Shown here piece after piece: positions 22,105 to 33,377 of a stretch of 64,000 nucleotides of DNA. The position numbers and the translations under genes are program-made. Origin of the DNA: Mermis nigrescens (taxonomy: Eukaryota > Nematoda > Enoplea > Mermithida > Mermithidae); the NCBI GenBank assembly GCA_036768485.1, contig JAVLUZ010000142.1:21852290-21916289 (forward strand), read 5' to 3'. The stretch's first letter is position 1, and each line of letters starts with the position of its first letter. The notes beneath the pieces were generated by a model. The model saw only the letters and a program-made list of their open reading frames with translations. It was not told where the DNA came from and made no database searches.

Positions 22105-23555
22105 ATAGGTGCACAAGGTCCGGGTTGGTAGGGGGTTAAATCCCAAACATCCAAAACAGTAAATTTTGATGTTCATGATTTTTTTCCTGTTTCAATGATG
22201 AAAATGGTCAAAAGAGCCTATAAAACGTTTTTTCGCATTTTAAAGGCATTTTGACTGCATTATATCACTTTTAACACTTAAAAATGCAAAAATTTACCAA
22301 TTTTGAACGCTTTTTACTTAAGAGTACTAATCTGGCGCGGTCGGAAAAATGTCAAAGTTCTTACTGCTTTTGACTTCAAAAATATGCAAAAAGTGTTCCA
22401 TCAGCTCAAAATTGCCGAGACCAGTATAGTGCTGGCCTCTAAAAAAAACCAGTCGATTTGTAACCTAAAAAAACCACCCCTTTTTTCCATAACCAAAAGG
22501 AGATGACTGATGATATTATACTGGCGAACAAGCTATGTTGTGAGGATAACAACTGACCCCCTGGTCGCCTTCCGGATCATTCAGAAACTTTATGAGATAT
22601 AAATTTGTCGAAGAGTTCCTAAAAAATTGCAATTTTTATGATTTTTAAAAGCATTTTTGAAGGTCAGTATTTCTACCCGTATTCGTATTTGGTGGAATCT
22701 TTTATGTTTTCACGTTAGGCTCCCCTTGCAGACTAATGTCAGAAAAAAATTTAGTTCTCCCATGTCATCCACATAGCTACAGTATACGTTCAAAGCCAAA
22801 CCTAAAAAGCCCGGTAGTAACCTAAAAAAAACCAGCGCCAATTTATGCAAAACTTAGCAGGAATGTGCCTCGTAGCACCTTTCATGATGCCTGATATTTA
22901 TTTTCCACAAAAAATAAGAATCACCCCCAAAAACTGCCAAAAAAGTTCGGTTGTAACCTAAAAAAACCACTGTAACCTGAAAAAATACCAATGCTAAGTA
23001 TACGTTGCCATGGCAGCGAGAGTACTTTTCATCAAGTTGCATAATTTTGCACTGATTTCTTGTAGAGGATGTAGAAGAGACTTTTCCTAGAGTCGCTTTT
23101 ATCCCTTGAATGAAATTCAGAAAAAATTATTGATTTTCATATAAATGTGATAAAATGAACGGAAATATCGTTAAAAATGAATTTTTTCAAAATTGTGATC
23201 ATTCAAGGTCAAATAACTTGTTTTTTACGCTGCCAACCATGCACTTCGCATAACATTTTGGGGGTGGTTTTTTTTGGTTCCCATGGTTTTTTTTAGGAAA
23301 AGTGGTTTTTATTCAAAATTTCGTATTTCATGCAAACTTGCTATGAAATATGGCGCTTAAAAATTCTTCCATGCAGCAAGTTATAGGCCTAGGGCGGCTT
23401 CGTCAAAAATAGGTGTTTGTTGACTTCTTCAACTCCTATTTGTTCCGAAGTCATAAGCCAGAAAACATGAAAATGGTTTTTTTAGAGGCCAGCACTATAC
23501 CTGTCCAGCTGACTCTTCAGGGGAGGTAATACCCCTCCTCACCCCCCCCTATATG
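22105..23555. mobile_element. MITE family D copy, split by a TA-inserted element
   Basis: Left part: from ATAGGTGCACAAGGTCCGGG to 22426. Right part: from 23498 through GGTAATACCCCTCCTCACCC to about 23555. The reverse complement aligns along its length with the intact copy at 50297-50713, including the GCGCCAGATTAGTACT-like and CATTATATCAC blocks. Confidence 0.75.
22427..23497. mobile_element. TA-inserting element with 25-bp terminal inverted repeats
   Basis: The ends are TAGTGCTGGCCTCTAAAAAA and its complement TTTTTTAGAGGCCAGCACTA, with TA on each side (22425-22426, 23498-23499). The word GTAACCTAAAAAAACCA recurs inside (22459, 22817, 22952) and inverted near 23262-23300. The 50297 copy of family D shows the uninterrupted target at the same TA. 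TSD and ends fit a non-autonomous Tc1/mariner-type element. No transposase is seen. Confidence 0.85.
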
Positions 23556-25650
23556 CATGTATGATTCACAAAACATCCCAAAAGGCACCCAATCAAGTGA
23601 GTCAATGGAACAAATTTCGATATAAGCAGCGGGCTCAAATACAAATACTGCTATCACTTAATTCAGAAAATGCAAAGCTGAAACTGCAAGAAGAAAAAAA
23701 CCAATGTTGCAAAACAATGTCAATGACAAAAAGCGGAAAAAGCCAAGAACTTTATTTCACAAGTTCTGTAACAAAATGACTGTCTAATGCAATTACTCTT
23801 GTTTATTTTGAATGCTGGCACAAACATTTGGTCAAGCACAAGAAGAATTAGTTTAAACTTTAACCCAATCAATTTATGACATAATTTTTATTACAGAAAC
23901 ATGGCTAAATTAATTACATGCTGATTCTTTTGTTACTCTTAAACTCTGGGTACAGTATCATTTGCTGTGACAGAGAAAATCGGACAGGAGGTGGTGCCTA
24001 CAGTATTCAAATCATTTTTACAGCTAAAAAACGTTGACATCCTGGATGACTTTTCTTTACTTGAGGTTATTACATGTGACATGACTGTTTTTGACTTAAA
24101 ATACAGTTATTTTGAGTTACAGGCCGCCCAATCAAAATGAAATTGATCAACAGTTTTTAAGATGCTTAGAATGGGCCACCAATACCCACTTAGGATTATT
24201 GTAGCTGTAGGTGATTTTCACTTTTCCAGAAATTAAATGGGATAAAACGAACAAAATTGGGTTACATCAGTTTACACAACACCCTACTCTAGGTAATAAT
24301 ATATTGGATCTGATTTTTGGTTCATACAAATCATGCATTTTTAAGGTCAAAAACATTGAGCCTTCTACTACTAGTGACCATGATGCCCTGGCTTTCAATC
24401 TTCTTATTCTAAAAAAAATTAGAAGCTGATTCTCCTGAAGAAAACTATGACCTTAGAAAAGGTGATCACATTTCTATTATACATGATCTATCACTTGTTA
24501 GCTGGCCTGATATTTTTTCAACGTACATCACTGTTGATGACTTTTATGTTAAATTTTTAGACATTTAGAATTCGACTATCAAATCCCACGTTCCGTATCT
24601 TCGAAAAAACGCAAATTTCCGAAATACATGCTGAATTTACGAAGGAAAGAAATGAAGACTTCGGCAAAATTAAAGAAGAATACAAGTTTGTCGGGTGACT
24701 ACAAAATTGCTTGTAAACCTGTTGATAATGAAATGTCGGATTTTTATGCCAGTGAAGAGAATGAACTCATTAAAAAGGGTTCATCACTGAAGAACTTATA
24801 TAATTTTGTTTACACCAGGTTAAAACTGAAACGTTCCATACCTGATCTTGAGTTCAATAGGCAACCTATTTCTGATGAGACTAAAAAAGCCAACGCTTTT
24901 AACAATTTTTTTTGGTTCTGTTTTCACTTTAGATAATAACATTCAACCACTAAATATGGAACCTGTAAAGGCAACTGATTGCCCTCCTTTGGTTGAGTTT
25001 GAGCTTGGTATTTTAGCCTCGGCTTTGGAATAAGCTGAAGCCCACTCACTCACTTGGTCCCGATGGGCTCTCAGCTTACTTTTTGAAACAGATAAAAATT
25101 GTCTTAATTGAACTGCTTTCAAGCATTTTCGAAGTTTCATATCGGACTGACAGGCTCCCACGTTTATGGTTAGAAGCACTGATTACACCCATTTTAAAAA
25201 AGGAAATGCTCACTTTTCGCGTTTTATGTAAAGTTATGGAGTCAATAATTAATAATGCCATTCGTGGACTATTTCGACAGAGCTGGTCTGATGAGTCAAC
25301 AACAATTTGGGTTTTTGAAGAACAAGTCTTGTTCATCTCAGCTGTTAAGGTGTAAAAACAAGTGAACTAAAAGTTTAGACAATCACGTTCCAATGGACAT
25401 TATTTATATTGATTTCTATAAGGCCTTTGATTCTATTGTCCACTCAAAATTTTTGTTAAAACTTAAATCCTTGGGAGTTTCAGGTACTCTGTTAAGTTGG
25501 ATTACATCATTTTTAGCGGGAAGGTCACAAAAGGTAAAGATAAATAGTAGTCTCTCAAAACCACAACCGTTAATTGGTGGTGTCCCTCAGCAGTTTGTTA
25601 GGGCCTACATTGTTTCTAGTGTTTATAAATGATTAAATATAATATAATAT

Positions 25651-25693
25651 CAACATAATATCACTTTGTATTAAACAAAGTGATATTATGTTG
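25651..25693. repeat. Perfect 18-bp stem hairpin inside the LINE RT
   Basis: 25651-25668 (CAACATAATATCACTTTG) and 25676-25693 are exact complements around a 7-base loop. The right arm continues into the normal RT codons (LFADD). The left arm looks like an inverted local duplication that replaced RT sequence. Confidence 0.95.
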
Positions 25694-26370
25694 TTTGCTG
25701 ATGATGCAAAATTTTTTAATGTTTCATGTAATGCTGATCTCTTACAATGGAAGCTGGACTCCTTACACGCATGGACCGAAAAATGGCAGTTGCAAATAAG
25801 TTATGGTAAATGTGCAACATTGTATTTGGGGTATGGAAATCCTAGAAATAATTATAAACTGGGTTTTCAAGATTTAAGTGTTTCTGAAGGATCTATTCAG
25901 GATTTGGGAGTGTAAATTAGTGATGACCTATCTTCTAGCATTCATTGTGTAAACACTGCGTCTAAAGCTTCTCGAGTTGCATCACTGATCCAGAAAAGCT
26001 TTGTCTCAACGAATATTGAATTAATGGTAAAAGCTTTTAAAGTTTATGTAAGACCCATTTTGGAGTACAGCTCAGTAGTTTGGAACCCTTATTTGATTAA
26101 AGATATTAACTGTATCGAAAAAGTTCAGCATAAATTTATGAAAAGAATACTATGGCGACAAGGTGACTTGTGTTATAATGAACGGTTGGGTTTGTTAAAT
26201 CTTGAAAGACTCGAAACTTGGCGTATTCATTTTTTATCTTACTTTTCCTTTCAGAATGATCAAGAGACAGTTACTTTCATTTGAAGTTTTTTTACATTCG
26301 CACCCGGAAGGGGTACCAGATCAGTAAGTGATATAAAGCTTTATATCTGCAAATTTCATTTAGACTGTAG

Positions 26371-26441
26371 GAATGAATGAATGAATGAATGAATGAATGA
26401 ATGAATGAATGAATGAATGAATGAATGAATGAATGAATGAA
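26371..26441. repeat. (GAAT)n microsatellite, about 17 units
   Basis: Read on the minus strand this is (ATTC)n, the 3' tail of LINE copy B. The intact copy C ends in the same (ATTC)n at 28502-28520. Confidence 0.97.
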
Positions 26442-26875
26442 ATAATTTATTACTGAAACGCTTAACAATTACGAAAGATGTAAAAGAGTAATAAAATGTA
26501 CGGTCAAAAGAATAAAAGCGTACAGCAAAAGGCGACGGCGAGTCATGAAAATGACGATTTAAGCCCGCCCTATAATAAATTTGGATAAGTCGACATCAAT
26601 TAAGCTAGATTTGAATATATTCAAGTTAGGGGAAGAGACTACAAAATCAGGTAGGTGATTCCAAACAGAGATATACTTATAGAAAAAGTCAAATTTTTGT
26701 AAATTAGAATGGACAAGAGGAACAACTAGCTTGAAACGATTTGTGCAGCGAGTAGTATTTTGATTAAGCACAAAAAAATCTGTCATGCAAAAGACAAGAT
26801 TTTTGACTAATAATTTGATACATCATACATAAGCAAATATGAAGGCGACGTAATTCTAATCGACACAAGTTAAGT
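26371..26875 (-). mobile_element. LINE copy B, 5'-truncated, inserted antisense in copy A
   Basis: The minus strand matches the last 450 bp of copy C (from ACTTAACTTGTGTCGATT through the C-terminal KLVVPLVHSNLQKFDFFYKY to the stop and the AATAAATTATTTC end). It has an expanded (ATTC)n tail. It splits the copy A reading frame, whose C-terminus resumes directly beyond it. I see no clear target duplication. It keeps a run of seven T where copy C has six, preserving the frame. Confidence 0.85.
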
Positions 26876-27054
26876 TTTAAAAACGACTTTGCAAACAGGA
26901 CGGTCAGAATCTGGAATACTTTGCCCCAAAGCATTGTTGATTGTAGATCTATTAAATGGTTTAGGGATTTGATTTCTAAACTTTCTTTAGATGAGTTCCT
27001 AAAGGGGCGTGCGTATGTGAGCACGATCCGCCTGAACGTCTCAGCCATTGCTAT

Positions 27055-28525
27055 GCTATGCTGTAAACTTTCGTTTTAAATTCCCTCATTAACTGAAAAT
27101 TATCGTCCTGTTTCTTTATGTTGCTCAACTTGTAAGATAATGGAAAGTATTATTAATACTCAACTATCAATTTATTTATCTACAAATGAGTTAATATCAC
27201 CTTTTCAATATGGTTTCCAAAAACATAAATCTTGCGAATTGCAACTATTAAATTGTAAACATTCTTGGGTTAAATCACTGGAATGTAAAGAAACCGTTGA
27301 TATTATTTATATAGACTTTGCTAAAGCTTTTGACAAAGTCGACATATCTAAACTTCTTGTTAAATTAACTAGTTACGGTATTCAACAACACCTGTTTAAT
27401 TGGTTAAAAGCTTTTCTATCTAATCGTATTCAGTGTGTTCGCGTTAATCAGTGTTTTTCAGATTACGCCGCTGTTACAAGTGGAGTTATTCAAGGGTCCA
27501 TTCTTGGACCTACGTTGTTTTTGATTTTTATAAATGATATCTTTGATAACTTGTTAAGTTCGACTTTTATGTTCGCGGATGACTTAAAAATATTCAATCT
27601 TTCTTGCAATTATCAAACACTTCAGACCGATTTAGATAGAATTTCCATTTGGGCCACCAGAAATTGTTTACCAATATCATATTCTAAATGCACAGCCCTA
27701 TATTTGGGCAAAAATAATCCTAAATTGTCATATACACTCAATACACAAGTTATTACGACCGATTCTGTCTATGTTCGCGATTTAGGAGTGCTAATTTCGC
27801 ACAACCTGAAATTTAAGGAACATTACAACAGTATTATCAAGAAAGCTTTCTTGAGATCTATCTTAATTAGAAAATCCTTCTTTTCGCGTGATAAAAATAA
27901 TCTCGTAAAGGCCTTCATTGTTTACGTCAGACCGATCCTTGAATATTCCTGTGCTTTATGGAACCCCTCTTATATTAGTGATATCAACAGGCTGGAGGCT
28001 CTTCAGCGTAAATTTACTAAATACATAGTTGGATATCATAGCCCTCTTTCTTACGACGAACGCCTTAACCAACTTAACTTGTGTCGATTAGAATTACGTC
28101 GCCTTCATATTTGCTTATGTATGATGTATCAAATTATTGGTCAAAAATCTTGTCTTTGCATGACAGATTTTTTGTGCTTAATCAAAATACTACTCGCTGC
28201 ACAAATCGTTTCAAGCTAGTTGTTCCTCTTGTCCGTTCTAATTTACAAAAATTTGACTTTTTCTATAAGTATATCTCTGTTTGGAATCACCTACCTGATT
28301 TTGTAGTCTCTTCCCCTAACTTGAATATATTCAAATCTAGATTAATTGATGTCGACTTATCCAAATTTATTATAGGGCGGGCTTAAATCGTCATTTTCAT
28401 GACTCGCTCGTCGCCTTTTGCTGTACGCTTTTATTCTTTTGACCGTACGTTTTATTACTCTTTTACATCTTTCGTAATTGTCGCGTTTCAGTAATAAATT
28501 ATTTCATTCATTCATTCATTCAACA
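27055..28525 (+). pseudogene. LINE copy C: reverse transcriptase, one frameshift, 5'-truncated
   Basis: The open frame begins inside the RT domain (ENYRPVSL just before 27140). It carries motif A (DIIYIDFAKAFDKVDISKLL), motif B (TSGVIQGSILGPTLFLIFIN), the catalytic FMFADDLKIF, KAFIVYVRPILEYSCALWNP and the C-terminal NHLPDFVVSSPNLNIF. The main frame stops at 28219 because a T-run near 28167 has six bases where copy B has seven; the last 70 residues continue in the next frame to 28386. The 3' end is CAGTAATAAATTATTTC plus (ATTC)n. No endonuclease is present, so the copy is 5'-truncated and non-autonomous. It is the youngest-looking LINE here. The clade is CR1/Jockey-like by motif; a finer call needs a tree. 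Confidence 0.9.
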
Positions 28526-30137
28526 TTATCTTTCGTTAAATCCTTCTTTCATGTAATTTTATATTGCATTTTCTATGGTAGTAATTGGCTAATAAATATT
28601 ATTATTATTATTAAAGAGCAAAGCGGAAGCAGAATTAACCGACCATCAAAAGATGAAATGACAGTAGATACGTAATAAGGTTATTTGGATAAATGAAGGT
28701 ACTTGATCGAATGCACTCGAGTTTTAATGACAAGGAAAAGAACAATAAAGTACTTAAATAGCACATATGCATCTACTGTAATATTAAATGTTTTGAAACC
28801 AAGTGTATGGATGCGCGTGGCAAACCATTATACTTATTAGTGTAATGCTGGAATCCCAAATCCCTCAGCACGCCAAAAGACTATAGATACATGATCCTAA
28901 ACTGTATGTATATATGCATGATGTGGGAGGTACACAAAGATTACTCTGGTACATATTTATAAAAATCAAAGAATATGCCATAAGTTATACCACATTTACT
29001 CATGTATAAGCACCACTTTTTCAAAATTTTCAGGCCAAAAAAGCATGCAGGTGTTAATACACAGGAACATGAGTTTTATCATGCTAAAACGCTCAGAAAT
29101 TGTTTAGCGTACGAGATAGAACAGTATTTCTAGCCGAATTCCTTAATATCATATTTATATCTCAGGTCAAGCAGCAGTGGCTACATGTTGGTGCATGCAC
29201 AATTTTCATCATTTTAGTGCAGATGGTGGTACCTACATATGTACATACCTACTTCTTTCAACTTCATCAATTTCCTCTTGTTTGAATCCGCTTTACCATT
29301 GTTGCATGTAAAAGTATGGTGATGTTCTTTAAAAGGTTTGCGGACCGGATTACATTACTTTATTTGTTCGAATTTGCAATGCAGAAAAAGCAAGAAAATA
29401 AAATTTATGACACTGACTTTGTGTTGTAATCTTTTTTCAGCGTCAGCACATATGTACATATGCAACAGGGTTAGTGCAAACTGTTTTTGTGAAGATGCCA
29501 AATTAGCACGGGCTCAGGCCAAGTAAGCCCGGGCTCATGCAAACATAGTTAGTCTAGGCTCAACAATGTGAGCCAGGGCTAAATAAGGTTAGGGCTCAAG
29601 TTAGACTGCTTTGTGAAACTGAAGAGATTAGTGGTCTAACTTTAGCTGGCTAACTCAAAAATTTAGCAGGCTTACTCAAGTTAGTCAATCTCAAAAGTTA
29701 GACCGCGTTGTGAAACCGGCTGCTGGGCACATGGTTACAGGTGAGAAACAAAATGCAGAAGAGAAAAGTAACAATGGCAAGCATCTGCCATCCGCTTATT
29801 TTGTGTGGAGGGACAAAACTGTGAGATGCCCGCTAATAAATACAGTACATACATGGTAAGTGAGTTCAAAGCATACCTAGGCAATACCCAATATCGGCCC
29901 ATCACCAGGACGGGCCTAACCAAAAGTTGGACGGGGCGAAGGGTAACTTGGACGGGACTGTTTTGTACAGGAAGAAAATTTTTGGAGATAATTTAAGGAA
30001 ATGCTAGATACAGTATATCATGATCAGTTTGCAAAACATGCACAGGAACATTTTTTTCAAACTGTTCAACACCTTTTTCATGGATGGACCCACCTTTTTT
30101 CAGTGGCTGACCTACTGATTGTAAATACAGAGCCGGC
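28526..30137. other. Gene-free stretch with repeat fragments
   Basis: No supported gene. At 29505-29722 there is a repetitive block (GGGCTCA, GTTAGAC, TTGTGAAAC words) ending TTGTGAAACCGGC, typical of a MITE end. The small ORFs here have no recognisable domain. Confidence 0.4.
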
Positions 30138-30403
30138 CACACCTGGGCGTGGGGGGTTTGGGGGGGGGGGTATGCACCCCCAGAAACCAAAATACCCCCC
30201 CCAGAAATCAAAATACCCCCCCCCAGATTTCAATTTTTGAAAATTTTTTTCGTTTTTTTCGCAATTTTTTGATGCCAATGGATAGTGCTTGATGAGAAAC
30301 GTCGAAAAATGGTGTTTTTATCGCCATACCACCATTTTTAAGGCCATTTTTCGACCTTCAAAAAAATCTTGCACCCCCAGAATTTTCTTGCTGCCCACGT
30401 ATG
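30138..30403 (+). mobile_element. MITE family A, copy 3, perfect 8-bp TSD
   Basis: It starts CACACCTGGGCGTGGGG and ends GCTGCCCACGTATG; both flanks are GAGCCGGC (30130-30137 and 30404-30411). It is 266 bp. It sits directly beside the end of the P2 LTR. Confidence 0.95.
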
Positions 30404-30414
30404 GAGCCGGCCTA

Positions 30415-31417
30415 TGTCTACAGAATCGACACAGGACACGGGTGTATTTGCCTTCGAGACTTACTTAGGTACTTAGGTACTTAGATCTGCTCTCAGTGCT
30501 GGCCCCGATCGCTTAGTCTGGAACGACTTTGGTCTTTGGACCTTTAAAGACCTTACGGCTTTGATCCCTTCGGTCCTAATATTGCTGACCGCTTCTTGTC
30601 GGGTGATCTCAGCAGCTACGCACTAAGCCCTAAGAATACCTACCTAAATCTCGGAATTGCCGCGAAGGTCAGTTGACCTATCTCAATCCGCTCAAGTTGA
30701 TGAATTAGCTTATTTTCTGAGTTAGGCTTGATCAGAAATGTTTTTGGTTCCTAATGTACGTAGCACGAATGAAATTTGAAAACAACACCAACGAGCTCTA
30801 GACTGATCAATCATCTTAAAAGATTAAATAATATTTTTGACCAATTTTAGGATTGAGAAAAGAATTAGGACTTTTGAACAAAATAAATAATCATACGAAA
30901 TTTACCTATTCCTCCACCAAATTTCCTGAAATCCTCGACGATGGGAATTACCGACCTCACCCGCGGTATAGAGAAACCCCTGGGTGGGTTTTATATTTTA
31001 TTCTAATCCTATATACACAGCTTGGTGCCGGACAACAAAATAACGACAAAAACGAATAAAACGTACTCGACAATATAATCGTACGTCAACCAACTAAATG
31101 ATGATCTCACAGGATCATTACAGTAAACGAAAGTTTATGTTAAAATAACATAATACTGAATTACTTTTAACTCACAACGAATATTCTAAACTAATATGAG
31201 CAGTAATGCATAAAACAATTACTATTATCATATACTTAATTCTATGTTACCGGACAAGTATCTTATTGTTTTTTATATTGAAAATTTGGGAAAAAGTGGG
31301 AAACCGAAGGCATAGCCCACAGTGCACTATCGCAGATAGCTACTAGTATTGGCTATGTAAATGGCTACCGCGAACTGCTAACACTAGTTCGCCCAACGTG
31401 TAACTCTCATAGTCACA
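30415..31417 (-). repeat. 3' LTR of retroelement P2, about 1 kb
   Basis: On the minus strand it starts TGTGACTATGAGAGTTACAC just after a short purine tract (GTGAGGGAG) and ends TGTAGACA, so it has the TG...CA ends of an LTR. It aligns with the split LTR of P1 at 1960-3981. GATTAGAATAAAATATAAAA near 31003 supplies a polyadenylation hexamer. The matching 5' LTR of P2 is not in the window. Confidence 0.65.
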
Positions 31418-32120
31418 CTCCCTCACGTGAGCTCACAGCTTGGGAGGGGGCTAATGATACATTGTTAATTGTACTATGTGGCACATGACACACAGTGGAG
31501 AATTTTTTGGGGGTACACAATAACGACTGGCGTCCGCAACGCCATATCCTGAGTGAACGTAATAAACAAACATAAAATAATGATGGTAACAACAATAATG
31601 GCCAACGCATGGCCTTGTTTGCACTCAGGAACAAATTCAGGAACACTCTCAACGATGCTAGTTCCTGTTTCAACTCATCAACTTGTTTGAGCAATTCTTC
31701 TTGCTCTGTTCTCCATGAAGTTCTTGCGCCTGGAGTTGTACCATTTTGCACGGAACACTAAAAACTCCGGCGCCTCAGCCTTCCTTCAGCTCCTGGGTAA
31801 GGAAAAAATTTTGAATTGAAAAAGATTATTAGATTGGGTGTAAAGAACCCCTTGTCCGTTAGAGAATTAAGATACCATAATAGTAACACCGCTATTGAGC
31901 AAAAAGTTAAGGACATGAGATTATAAGGCAAGATTATGCATGAGCAAAAATTAAAGTCATAGACGATTTTAAAATACGAGGTCAAGATAAAACGAGGAAT
32001 GCCATTATGCGAGATGACAAGAAAAATAAGCACCGTCAACCAAAAAATTACAGCAATAATATGACGAGAAAAAATTACACAAGAAAATAAACAAAACGCA
32101 AAAATTGTCCTGGAATCCAC
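31418..32120 (-). pseudogene. P2 3' region with hydrophobic segments
   Basis: Two open frames lie here. 32120-31758 contains several membrane-like stretches (for example IIAVIFWLTVLIFLVI). 31751-31413 starts with a charged coiled-coil-like segment (QEELLKQVDELKQELASLRV) and then a hydrophobic stretch (RWPLLLLPSLFYVCLL). An envelope-like or accessory product is possible, but no family is recognised. Confidence 0.3.
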
Positions 32121-32561
32121 ATCAGGATCAAAAAAACGAAAAAGACAAAAAGCTGCTGGTCCATTTGACGCCTATCGCAGAGTTCAGTACGTCGAACTTG
32201 AAAATTTAATAACGATCCTGATAGTTAGGCTTTGAGCCGCGCGGCTTGCCGCGATGGCACTGGAAATACTTGCGGTCCAGAATTGGTTTCACAACGCGTG
32301 TTCGAATGCTCGCGATAATGGTATGGCAATTCCCTACGTCCGTACATGTGTTGACGTAGGCTCCGATGAGGGTCGACTGCTCAACTGTCATCTTCGTCTT
32401 TGTCCTCCTCGTCATAGTCATCCGCGTAATGACGCAGGGTTGGAGGCACCGGCATCGAATACTGTTCTGGATGAAAACCATAAGATTCTTTGCGTGACGT
32501 ATCACTGTGAACGCTGCTTTGATTGTGTAGCAGGCCACAGTTTTGGCAATAGTGGTTCGCA

Positions 32562-32909
32562 TCAAGGTTGTGGTTGGGAATAAACCTTGATGGCTGATTG
32601 GTCCTGGCTTGATGGTGGTTGATACAATTGATCCCATTGTTGGCGTTGGCGTGATTGCGACCGGCCCTGATGAGTTCCGTGGTTTGACTGTGGCTGTTGA
32701 CGATATTCATGAGGCTGCTGCTGTTGCAAGCGCGACATGTGACCAGCATCTGCCTGCGAATATGACTCGGAACGCAAATGCGATACCGGATATTGTTTTT
32801 GCCGCGGTTGGATCTGCAGTCGTGATTGCGTTTGTGGATAAGGTTCTGCTTGTGCTTGTGCATGCGATTGAGAACGCTGGTGCATTTGAGCGTACCTTTG
32901 CTGGGACAA
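32562..32909 (-). pseudogene. Gln-rich region of P2
   Basis: A 115-codon open frame has more than a quarter Gln (SQQRYAQMHQRSQSHAQAQA at its start). It is a low-complexity tail of the P2 product. The plus-strand open frames over it are complements of Gln codons. Confidence 0.4.
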
Positions 32910-32945
32910 TTGCGGGTCTTGCTGCCTGTGGCCCCTTTGGCTGGT

Positions 32946-33359
32946 TCAAGCTTGTAATTTTGCAGCTACTTCTGCACAAACAAGCCTTTTTACTTGTTCT
33001 TTTTCCAAGTTTTTTAGACGACGCAATGCATGTTCCGATTTCATATCGTAAAATTTATTCAGTTTTTCACGGTGCTTGTCTTCTGACATTTGACGAATGC
33101 CTGAAGCAACTGTGAGTGAGCCGGCGCGACGCAAGCGCGTCACACGCCTCGGAAACTCAGAAGCAAGATTTTCTCTATTGCGCTGTTCGATAATCATGCG
33201 CGCTTTTTGCATTTCGATTTGTGCCGCAACGGACAGATCGACTTTGGGCCTAGCAAGGTTTGCCAAGGACCAACGAGGGTCTTGCAAAGAGGCCTGTTGT
33301 CTCTCCTTGCGAATTTTTTCCAATTCTCCTGCCAAACGGTGTTTTAAGTAAAAAGCCAA
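32946..33359 (-). pseudogene. Charged helical region of P2
   Basis: A 137-codon open frame rich in Arg, Lys, Glu and Leu (HRLAGELEKIRKERQQASLQ; MKSEHALRRLKNLEKEQVKR), probably coiled coil. It follows the shared conserved domain directly; P1 has a shorter counterpart near 7900-8050. Confidence 0.4.
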
Positions 33360-33377
33360 TTTTTGGCGACCTCTAAA

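Larger units (their letters stand above)
23561..27050 (+). pseudogene. LINE copy A (CR1/Jockey-like), endonuclease and RT, broken
   Basis: Order on the plus strand: short ORF remnant (23561-23779); APE endonuclease pieces with ITETWL near 23900, a CDRENRTGGGAYS patch near 23970 and the C-terminal SDHDALAF near 24377; a linker; then reverse transcriptase with IDFYKAFDSIVHSKFLLKL (about 25411), a damaged motif B (GGVPQ, 25578) and FADDAKFF (25691). The thumb and C-terminal region continues to 26284. It resumes at about 26876 after an inserted LINE (26371-26875), with FANRTVRIWNTLPQSIVD and a short tail. Stops and frameshifts are numerous. A 43-bp hairpin replaces part of the RT palm. LINE proteins nick target DNA and copy their RNA into it; this copy cannot. 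Confidence 0.85.

Noticed and set aside
26371..26441. (GAAT)n as the 3' tail of LINE A
   Set aside because: Its orientation fits the minus-strand LINE B tail, and LINE A coding sequence resumes beyond B.
32609..33115. 168-codon plus-strand ORF
   Set aside because: It is the complement of the Gln-rich and charged region of P2; Gln codons read backwards give long open frames.
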